Part shown: positions 47,263 to 64,000 of the stretch, piece by piece
Numbering within the stretch: the stretch's first letter is position 1
Layout of the letters: each line of letters opens with the position of its first letter
NCBI RefSeq assembly: GCF_035594125.1
Contig: NC_087152.1
Span: 18,127,001 to 18,191,000, forward strand
Reading direction: 5' to 3'
DNA: 64,000 nt
Origin: Scylla paramamosain
Taxonomy: Eukaryota; Arthropoda; Malacostraca; Decapoda; Portunidae
Made by a program: the position numbers and the translations under genes
Notes under the pieces: model-generated
Told to the model about the DNA's origin: nothing
The model's input: the letters and a program-made list of their open reading frames with translations, nothing else
The model's database searches: none

Positions 47263-50200
47263 GTGAGGAGCAAATATGCATGTTATTTATCATAATTTGT
47301 GAGTGAAATTCAGCATTTACATGGAACATCTTTAGTTGCTCAGTGACAGGCCACTGAGCTTTTTTTGTATTGGTGTGTGGCACAAGGTCTCACACCACCA
47401 TTCCACATTTCCTCTTTGAGCACCAACTTAGTGCACTATGGACTTGATGTCAAATCAAGCTTTACACAGTGAATGATTACAGGTAATACTTTTCTGAACA
47501 ACATTGGGCCTGTGCCTCATTGCCTCCTGAACTAGATCAAGTTAGGTAAAATGAAAGTATATTCCTTAGACTTGAGGTCTGGAAAAATCATTGATCCCGA
47601 GATAACTTTTGAGACATTTGCACTTCTGATCAGTACGTTTTAATGGCATGCAGATGGACTTGTATTTCATTTCACTCAGAACTGTTTGCTAACTTTATTC
47701 TTTGCCATGAATGAACGAACATGAAGTGAAGCTACAGCTCTGAATAAATAGTTGGGAACTATTTTATCTCACAGTTAATGTATTTTTGCAGGATCCTTGG
47801 TCACAGCTCACTGCTGGAATTAAGCTTTAGAGAAAAGTATTTGGATTTGATGAACAAGAAGTCAGAGGTGCAGCAGAAAGTTAGTTTGAGTGGATTATCT
47901 GAAGTGAAAGTGGGTGTGAAGAGAGTGGTGGGCCTCTTTGATGAGCCTGAGCCACTGCCTCCCCCAAAGCACCACAAAGTGGAAGATGACATAACAGAAG
48001 ACAGTGAGATAGAAAAGGGAGTGTTCAAACTTTATGAAACAGAAGGTACCATTGGAGATGTTGCCTATGCCACTGCATATCTAGTGAAGAGCAAGGTTTG
48101 TATGGCTCTAGAGAGATGTGGAAGATCTTATGTCAGCAAAGTGTCAGGAAGATTGATAGGTATGTGATGACAAACAGCTATCATCATCACTAGCCTTTAT
48201 GTGATTCCATATTTGACTTCATGTGGCTTCTCTCTTGCAATTTTACCTTCTGGAAGGTTTCACAAATAAGAGTAATGCATCAAAGCTTGTGATATAAATT
48301 ATGAGAACTTGTCTTCGTAATTCAACAAATGTATCAGAAGTAAAAATGCACATAATATACTTGCAGCCTGGTGAGGAAGGAGGAAGGGTGGCAGAGCTGG
48401 AGGACTTGAGCCTGGGTACTCAGAGTGGTGTGGCAAAGATGATGCTTACACCAGAGAGACTCTCATTACATGAAACTGTGTATTACTTCACTGCCGACCT
48501 CTATTACTATAAGGTGATTGTTCATTTCTTTGTTAATTCATGATTACTTTGCTGCAGTATTGTAGTATAACAGAACTGCTTTTATTGTATTGGTATTGGT
48601 CTGAAGGGTAACATATAGTCAGTAAGGAAGAACTTGAGATGTCTTATGACTTTGAACATCAGGATCAAGATAAGGAATGGTATAAGAACATTGAGAGTTA
48701 GAAATATAATGTACAAGGAAAAGTGTATGTACAACCTGAGACAGGTATAAGGTTGTTATAAATTAAATCCTAATTGATGAATAATGTAATCAAGTTTATT
48801 GGAGTTAGATGTGAGAATGGTATAGGGAGAATGACCAATTATATTTGAGAACAGTATACTATTGAGAAAACCCTAACCAGGTATAAGCCTAGGTGATGAA
48901 AATGCAAAACTGTGTGCGTGTGTATGTCTTTTTACCTGAGGATTATGACTTTTCTATGCTTTCAAAATAGTTCACAAGTTTTCAGTTTTCTTTCATGCAT
49001 TTCCTATACCAGGTTAGAGTTTTCCCAGTAGTACAAAACTTGTGTCAGGACTGAGCATCTTATGAGTTCATAGGTGAAGGAGAGGTGCCACCTAAATGGA
49101 AGAGAGTAAATTTGATATTCACTGAAAACAAATAGCATTTGTTCACTTGTGTTTAATAATCCAGCTTCTCTTGTTTGTCAGCACTCTTTATTTCTTCTAT
49201 GTTGATGTGTGTGTTCTTATTGTTGCCTCTCCACTCCACCCTCTCTAATAAAAACATTTGCAAACTATTTTTCACTTATAATAGTTATTATTTCTTTTTA
49301 CATTTTGACAAGGTATTTGAGTTCTATAGTCTTAGCTGCAGGCCATCAATAAATAAACATATTTTTGCAGATAACATAAAATAGGGGAAGGTGCAAGAAG
49401 CTGTCAGACCTACATGTGTCAGTCCCTATTTGGAACATCCATATTAATTTCCATCTATCATCCTCATCCATAAATTTGTGTTATCTTTCTTTAAAACTCC
49501 ATGAATTTGTCTGATCTTCTTTTAAAGCTTCCTAATGAGTCGGCACTAACTAACAGATGCTGCATGATGAGCGAAGGGAGGCACTGGACCACCTGGAGTC
49601 AGAAGTGCCAGGTTTGGAGGTGGTGAGGGGCACGGAGCCAGTAGTGCTGCAGCTCCTGAGTCATGGACAGCACCAGGTGGAAGTGTATTGGGGCTTAATT
49701 TGGCATGACCTGAACAGCAGGTTCAAGTACAACATTTTAGTTAACTGCCCTGAAGAAGGTAAGTGTATGCAGCCAGATATTGCGAGGTTTTCTTTCTCTC
49801 TTGAAACATGTGTGAGACATGTAGGAGGTCTTTTCATCATCATTATCATCTTACTGAAAATGCTCGTTTTCACACAAAGTGTTACGCAGCTTATAAATCT
49901 CTCACACTTTGTGGTCATAGAAAATCCCTTCTCAAATGTTCATCCTTCTCATGTCTTCCTGCAGACACCACCTGTGGATCTTCAGTCTCCACTGGTCTAC
50001 CTCCAATGCTAACACTTTTATGTCTTTCCTCCTTCCTCCCTCATGAAAAAAATCCTTCCTAACTTCTTTATATCTTATTTCTGTATGGATTTACTTTTTT
50101 CTTTTTTCCTTCTTATGTAAAAGGACACTGGCCAAAGGCAAAAAAAAGTTGTTGAAAATAAAAAAACCCACTGGAGTGCCAGTCCCCAAACAGAACTCAA

Positions 50201-52279
50201 GAAGATTATTAAGAAACAGAGCACAAGTGTCCTGAAACCTCCTTGAAAGAGTTCAAGTCATAAGAAGGAGGAAATACAGAAGCAGTCAGGGAGTTCCACA
50301 GTTTACTAGAAAAGGAATTAATTATTGAGAATACTGGCTAGCTCTTGCATTAGAGAGGTGAACAGAATAAGGATGAGAGAAAGGAATTCATGTGCAGCAA
50401 GGCCACTGGGGGATGGGAAGGCATGCAGTTAGAAAGATCAGAAGAGCAGTCAGACTGAAAACAGCAGTAGAAGATAGCAAGAGATGCAACACTGCTACAA
50501 AGAAAAAGAGGTTGAAGACCATCAGTTAGACGAGAGGGGATGATGAGACGAAATGCTTTTGATTCCACCCTGCCCCCATATATATGAAGCATACTCCATA
50601 CATCAGCAGATAAGGCCCCTGTACAGAGTTAGCAGCTGAGGGGTGGGAGAAAAGCTGGTGAAATGACTCAGAACACCTAACTTCATAGAAGCTGTTTTAG
50701 CTATAGATGAAATGTGAAGTTTCAAGTTTAGATTATTAGTAAAGAACAGGCTGATGATTTCAGTGTAGAAGAGGGGGACAGATGAGTGTCAATGAAGAAG
50801 AGGGAATAGTTATCCGGAAGGTTGTGTTGAGTTAATAGATGGAGGTATTGAGTTTGCTCTGCCCCATTCACAAATTTTAGAGAGATCAGAAGTCTGGCAT
50901 TCTGTGGATCCCTATATGAGCTGTTTAATTCTTGGGGGGTTGGATGGCTATGAAAAGACATGGAAAAATGCAGGATGGTATCATAAGCATAGGAGTGGAT
51001 AGGAAAAGATCATTGATGAACAATAGGAAGAGTGGGTGACAAGATAGAACCCTGAGGAACACCACCATTATTAGACTTTGGAGAAGAACAGTATCACAGC
51101 AGCAATAGAACAGCCAAAAAGGAAACTTGATATGGGGCTACACAGAGAAGGATAGAAGCTGTAGGAAGGTAGTTTGGAAATCAAAGCTTTGTCCCAGACT
51201 CTATCAAATGCTTTTGATATGTCTATGGCAACAGTGAAAGTTTTGCTAAAATCCTTAAAAGACTCGGTAAGGAAAGCCAGAAGATCACCAGTAGAGTAGC
51301 CATGATGGAACCCATACTGGCAAACAGATAGAAGGTTGTGAAGTATTGGATGTTTAAAAATCTTCCTGTTGAGGGTAGATTCAAAAACTTTAGAGATGCC
51401 AGAAATTAAAGCAATATGATGGTAGTTTGAGGGATTAGAGTGGTCACCCTTTTTAGGAACAGGTTGAATGTAGGCAAACTTCAGCAAGAAGGAAAGGTAG
51501 ATTTTGATAGAGAGTTCGAAGAGTTTGACTAGGCACAGTACAAGTATGGAGGCAGTTTTGGAGAACAATAGGAGGGACCCCATCAGGTCCATAAGCCTTC
51601 CAAGTGTTAAGGCCAGTGAGAGCATGGAAAACATCTCTATAAAGGATCTTAATGAGTAGCATGAAATAGTCAGAAGGTAGAAGAGAGGGAGGTACATGCC
51701 CTGAATCATCCAAGGTAGAGATTTTAGCAAAGGTTTGAGCAAAGAGTTCAACTTTAGAGATAGACAAGATGTCTATAGACAAGATAGCAGTGGTGCCATC
51801 AAGTTAAAATAAAGGAGGGAATAATGAAGTAAAGTTATTGGAGATGTTTTTGGCAAGGTGCCAGAAGTCATGAGGGGAGTTAGATTTTGAAAGATTTTGA
51901 CATTTTTTATTGATGAAAGAGTTTTTAGTTAGGTAGAGTCATGCCTTGGCATGATTCCAGGCAGATATGTAAAGTGCATGAGTTTCAGGTATCTTTTGTG
52001 TGGCACCTCTCTATCAGTGATCTGTTATGCACTTAAAACTTGGATCTTGTGGTATTTTTATTGGTTCTGTTCCCCAATGTGGAAACATTTAATAAAGCAT
52101 AATACCATTGGCCAGATAGTTGATATAAGGTAGTTATGAAATTATCCTAACGTTTCTTCACTTTTCCAGTTGTCGCAAGGTACAGCACAGCAGATGTCTA
52201 CCCTTACCTGAGCAAACAGATGAAATTACAAACTGTAGAGGATGTCATAAGTTTTGCAGAGGCCTTCACAGATCTCTAG
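47102..52279 (+). CDS. CENP-P-like centromere protein (gene span)
   Basis: Five coding exons (47102-47262, 47792-48159, 48338-48513, 49557-49758, 52170-52279) join in phase into 1017 nt, 338 residues, ATG to TAG. The N-terminal half is charged and helical with leucine heptads. The C-terminal half runs [14 protein letters not shown], then [35 protein letters not shown], then [18 protein letters not shown] and a final helix [10 protein letters not shown]. This order and the [20 protein letters not shown] pattern agree with the tandem RWD region of vertebrate CENP-P (FELVIVWRIQIDEDGKVFPKL), a CCAN subunit that pairs with CENP-O at the inner kinetochore. Human CENP-P is about 288 residues. Identity is moderate and judged by eye, so another RWD-type kinetochore protein is possible. 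Confidence 0.6.
47792..48159 (+). CDS. CENP-P-like exon 2
   Basis: Acceptor tatttttgcag, donor GTATGT. It codes for [20 protein letters not shown], then an acidic linker with [15 protein letters not shown] and [17 protein letters not shown] weaker donor GTTTGT at 48096 is an alternative but gives a poorer join to exon 3. Confidence 0.7.
48338..48513 (+). CDS. CENP-P-like exon 3
   Basis: Acceptor atgtatcag, donor GTGATT. Joined to exon 2 it reads [19 protein letters not shown] and on to [16 protein letters not shown], a beta-strand/helix pattern fitting the first RWD repeat. A second acceptor at 48370 (cttgcag) would not keep the phase of the preferred exon 2 donor. Confidence 0.65.
49557..49758 (+). 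CDS. CENP-P-like exon 4
   Basis: Acceptor actaactaacag, donor GTAAGT. It codes for [20 protein letters not shown] and then [20 protein letters not shown], the most CENP-P-like part. Confidence 0.75.
50100..52020 (-). mobile_element. Non-LTR retrotransposon copy C
   Basis: Minus-strand, 5'-truncated copy of the same family, filling most of intron 4 of the CENP-P-like gene. Recognised are the linker (AYGPDGV-like, shifted), RT motifs around 51050-51240 ([20 protein letters not shown]) and the C-terminal region (50350-50590). Many stops and indels, including loss around the YADD box. Confidence 0.8.
52170..52279 (+). CDS. CENP-P-like exon 5 with stop
   Basis: Acceptor cttttccag. It completes Val, then [20 protein letters not shown] and [15 protein letters not shown] before TAG. 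The closing helix fits the C-terminal helix of CENP-P. Confidence 0.75.
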
Positions 52280-53012
52280 TGCCAACATTGGGTATGTGCT
52301 GATCTACTAGCATATTGCTTTGAGCAACCTCACAAACTCTGTTATAAGCCCTCCTGCATACACTGAAGGTTAGCATAATATAACTTTAAATTCACACACA
52401 CAGACAATTTATTAAAACCTTGACAAATGTACATCTTGGATATGCATAGTGACTTAGGTTGTTAACAGTTTATAGTGAGGCACTGACAGATCACCTCACT
52501 CCAGATTATAAGCAGTTTATAGTAAGGCATTGACATTTTGCCTCACTCTAATAAGTCTAATTGAATTATAGATCACACAGACACAAAGATCAGATCAGTT
52601 GTGGACCACACTTCAGGACAGAAGCAAAGATCAAGGAGGCCTGTGATTCAAGTTCCTCAGTTGTCTTGTTTATATTTGAAGTGGTAGGAGATTGCAGTCA
52701 CCATCTTTAACTTCCTTTCTTTTTTTAATTTTTAGTATATGATAGTTATTTGAATTAGCATCAGTCTGGCAGTTCATCTGCACATTTTGTAGAAGCATAT
52801 GCACCAGTCTGTTGCCACACAGTCAGCACTTTGTAATGCAGCATGGTTTGGAATTGGTTTTCATCTGCTTATGGAATGCTTCTTGAATACCCAAGTCATT
52901 CTGCATAAAATTTGCTAAGTAGAAGAAAATTTTGTGGGCACACTAGTACATGGAACATGGACAAGCAAAAAAGCAAGCATCATTACTTTTCACCAATATT
53001 AAGCATGTAGAA

Positions 53013-53075
<63 letters not shown>

Positions 53076-53814
53076 CATGCGTGTGTGTGCACGTGTGTGT
53101 GTGTGCGTGATACTCAAACTCCAGTAGACGAGCATTCTAAGAATTTTGTGCAGTAATCCACTTCTACAACTGCACTCAAGAATAGTTGCAGCAAACTTTG
53201 ATTTTTATATTTCATGCAGAGTTACAGGTAATACTTAGAATATCCAATAATTTACAATTTTCATAATTCAGACGAGGCCACATTTACAATCAAACTGAAT
53301 TAGTGAGGATGTATTATACTAGTTTGTTTGCATTAGAGTGGAAGGGAATAAGATGATGTACTAAAGTTGCCATCTTCCCATCATATGCCACACCAGTACA
53401 AGGTTGACTATGATGCACCTTCTTTACTAGAATAATTCATAAACTGAATCCCCCGTTAGTGAGAGACCATCTTAGAGCAGGTCTGCAGGATAAAAGTGTT
53501 CCTCAGTGCTTTGTCTACTGAGTGACTAGGCTTTCTCATATTTTTGTCCAAGAGGTCTTAATTATATCTTTAAAATTGTATCAATAACACCAACTAATTT
53601 GTTCCAATAAGTGAGCCTGAACAGAAAAAAAAAAATAAATGGTCCCTATTTTTATTCAAAACTGGCACAGGAAGTTGTTACTGTTGTGTTATCACAGATA
53701 AGGATGTTCTGCGCAGTAAGGGGCAGTCATGGTAGTCAGTCCTTGTCACCAGATATACAACAACATTATGTCAGTCACACTTTTACTTTTTAAGTTTGCA
53801 TCTGTGGTATTAGA
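52280..53814 (+). other. 3' flank of the CENP-P-like gene
   Basis: No further gene. An alternating purine-pyrimidine tract, (GT)n with GCGCGC and ATGC inserts, runs from 53017 to 53108. Confidence 0.5.
53017..53108 (+). repeat. (GT)n tract with GCGCGCATGC core
   Basis: About 52 bp of GT are followed by gcgcgcatgcgtgtgtgtgc and more GT: strictly alternating purine-pyrimidine, a sequence type able to form Z-DNA. Confidence 0.9.
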
Positions 53815-54407
53815 CTGGATTGACATGAACCACTTTTTGTGGTCAGTGGCCACCACTAAAAGTATGTTTGCCACATTAAAATGGTGAGTAGGAGCACTGT
53901 GCACATAAGCCACTCAGTGGTAGCCACAAATGAGGTCAGTGTCTTTATGGATCTCACAGAAGTAGCATTTGTCTGCACAGTTTTTGTGAAGATGAAGCAC
54001 AAAAATGCAAAGTACTGGGTGCTCCCTATAGTAACAAACTATTGGATGGAGCATTCCAGACATTATTTTTCTTTAACATTCTTGTTACTGTATTCCTTCA
54101 GATTCAAATCATAAAGTGGTGGTGTCTTCACCTCTGTGATCAATATTTCAGTCAAATGACTCTTTAGCCATTTTTCCCACTCACAGAAAGGGGTACTTGT
54201 TGCAGTGACAGACAGGACAGCGCAAAAGCAGCAGGAGGCAGGATGGCTGTAATTGATAGTGACTCATAAGTATGCTGCCATTTAAAATAACAGTTTCTAT
54301 CGCAGGCCACTGTGGCCACCCACAGTGGTATGTTCAGAAAAATGGCTCCACCTACCACAACTCAACTTTTTTGTGGCACAAAAAAAGTGTCCCATGTGAA
54401 TGGAACC

Positions 54408-54454
<47 letters not shown>

Positions 54455-54518
54455 CTATATTTGACCATTTTTTTTTGTGATGGCCACTGACCACAAAAAG
54501 TGGCTTGTGTGAATCCAG
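53815..54518. mobile_element. Non-autonomous TIR element
   Basis: The left end CTGGATTGACATGAACCACT and the right end, minus strand, CTGGATTCACACAAGCCACT continue in register for about 37 bp (TTTTTGTGGTCAGTGGCCA). 704 bp, no transposase. A (GT)n run at 54412-54452 lies near the right end. TAG occurs next to both ends. Superfamily not assigned. Confidence 0.7.
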
Positions 54519-56474
54519 CTATACTTTGAGACTATCTAAATGACTGGTACAACAGAGGTGGCATCATCCTGCATATAGAAATACATGTCCATACAAGTTG
54601 TAGGGCAGTCCTAAAATCTTTTTAAAGCTTTGTACTAACCACCAGAAAGTGACTGACTAAATTTACAAGTTGTGTTGTAGTTGTGCCCAACCCACTCATA
54701 ATGAACACCACATAAAAGATGATTTCCTTTCAGAATAATGAGGTGATGGATGAGTGATTAATTACACACATGAATCAACTGAAAATCACAAATACCACAT
54801 TCACACACTCCACTTAAAAAATATAAAATATTACCAAATATCCCAGTATGATGCATCCCTAATTTGTCCCTTTATACACAAGCTGGTTAACCATAGCCCC
54901 CAGACATGGGTTGTGTAGAATATGTCTTTTTCTACTTGTCAAAGAAAGCAACTGAAAGGCAGAGCAAGGAGTAGGGAACTGGAGTCCTCCTCTATGTTTT
55001 TCCCTACTATGATACAAGGAATAAACATTGCTATGGATAGAGGAGTAGATGTAAAGGTGATGTTTAGAACGAAGTAGAAAAAGTTCAATTAAAAGATAAA
55101 ACTAAATGTAAATCATTTAGAATTAGTACAAAATGAGGAATGTATAATGGAGTAACATTAATGACTACATTGTTTTGAAAAAACTAAGTGAGGACTGTGT
55201 GAGAGAGTAATGTTATTAACTGCATTGTTGTGAATTTGAGACATGGAATGTGAGAGCAACAGAGAAGAAATTGAATATTATACAGTATTATACAGTCTGA
55301 GGAGAAACACTGGGGAAAACTCAAAAGAGCAATTAAGACATGCAAAGAATTGGTGCTGTAAGAGAATTGCCTGATCAAGCAGAGCAGGTATTCTAATGGT
55401 ATGATAAGTGGAAAGAATGAAAGTGAGATTGGTAAAGAAACTAGATCTGATACCAAAGGTGCAAGACTTAGGGGAAATCTGTGGGTGGAATGGATGGACA
55501 ATGTATAAAAAGCATTGGTTGCATTTTTTGGCTCATGTAGGTGCATGAAAAAAGGGATGAATGGTGAACTTTTATGAATGCATGAATGGAGGCATGGCTT
55601 TATGAGAAATTCCCTCACATCTGGCCTGATCTGTAGATCAGGTCAGGTACAGAGAAGAGGAACCTGTCATGATGCAACATGGGTAATCCAGCTCTGCTGC
55701 TAATGTTGCCAGTATTGAGGAATCTGTCATGATGCAACATGGGTAGTCCAGCTCTGCTGCTAATGTTGCCAGTATTATACATATAAAGTTATTTAGTGAA
55801 TAAAATACACAATCTGCTTAGTATTCACACAAGAAGCTTGTTTTTCCAGTTATGCACTGTATAAACTTCAATATTTCAGTAGGTTGGATGTCTCTGTGAA
55901 GATTAATATTACAGATATCCTAACATGTCACAAGATAAGGGAATGATTGTGAATGGATATTTCTAGTTGCCTTGTCTCTGTTACTTTCCTCCTGATATTT
56001 ATAGATTATTATGACCTTAAGAGGAAAGGATTTCACATGTTTCAAAAGCTAGAAAAAGGGAAAGTAAAAGGGGCAGGTCAAGGAGACTGGTATTCTCTGT
56101 ATATCTCCTTTGATGAGACCTCAGTCTGGTTCATGGGTTATGTTTAGATTTGTACTAATTGATGATCATGTGATTAATTGATTACTGAATAACTGCTCTT
56201 AGCATAACACAGTACAGTGCATGACTAGGGAATCAAGCTTATATGGACAGTTCCACTTTGTACACCACACCAGACATGCTCCACAACTTGTAGTGATGGT
56301 ACAACAAGGATTACTCCTCTCTCACCTAGAGACCAAGATGTGAGAGAATGCTCATAAAATTTATTGTATGCATGTAGTATATAGATAGTTAGATGCAGAT
56401 TTCTTGTCTTAGCTACCCACCCTCCCCCCCAAAACACTGCCATCCAGTATTATACACCTCCCAAATAGCAAATA
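54519..56474. other. Intergenic region between convergent genes
   Basis: No gene recognised. A 60-bp tandem duplication (gtcatgatgcaacatggg unit) occupies about 55659-55778. Lies between the 3' ends of the CENP-P-like gene and the sulfotransferase gene. Confidence 0.45.

Positions 56475-64000
<7,526 letters not shown>

Noticed and set aside
48370..48513. Alternative exon 3 start in the CENP-P-like gene after cttgcag
   Set aside because: With the strong exon 2 donor it gives an immediate stop; it fits only a weak donor, and the longer exon gives the better strand pattern.

Overview
The window looks like nuclear DNA of a decapod crustacean, probably a crab. Signs are very long (TA)n, (TG)n, (AG)n and triplet microsatellites every one to three kilobases, split animal genes with GT-AG introns, an arthropod-type neuropeptide receptor, and many decayed retrotransposons and DNA transposons. 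The taxon is an inference. No bacterial-type operon, CRISPR array or rRNA gene is seen.

Four split host genes can be assembled from exons whose splice phases agree. (1) Plus strand, 3394-21121: a class A GPCR closely resembling the insect trissin receptor; its N-terminal exon(s) are not found and it has a 15-kb first visible intron. (2) Minus strand, 44782-29423: a complete six-exon SUPT7L (STAGA/SAGA subunit STAF65-gamma), 320 residues, with its histone-fold exon. (3) Plus strand, 47102-52279: a complete five-exon gene for a 338-residue protein that I read as CENP-P-like (constitutive centromere complex, RWD fold). It is divergent from SUPT7L across about 2.3 kb that holds CCAAT boxes. (4) Minus strand, 64000-56475: a carbohydrate sulfotransferase (CHST1/3/5-type), six exons visible, the 5' part lying beyond the window.

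The rest is mostly mobile DNA. One non-LTR retrotransposon family occurs four times (8355-10410, 39687-42647, 50100-52020, 57188-60595), all decayed. SUPT7L introns carry a Ty1/copia (GalEa-like) LTR element with both LTRs (31109-35873), a ZBED/hAT transposon (38958-44390) that is itself split by a non-LTR copy, and a pogo/Tigger-like MITE (29630-30079) next to the last exon. Two more MITE copies lie at 17088-17558 and 27152-27612. A near-perfect 2.2-kb palindrome (24921-27149) sits between the receptor and SUPT7L and contains fragments like a Harbinger transposase. Several other terminal-inverted-repeat elements are present.

Most unusual coding observation: the sulfotransferase exon for the PAPS-binding loop is partly duplicated downstream, with its own 5' splice site, an open frame and an in-frame spacing of 87 nt. 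Use of the second donor would add 29 residues, including a poly-valine stretch and a second loop in which the key Arg is replaced by Phe.
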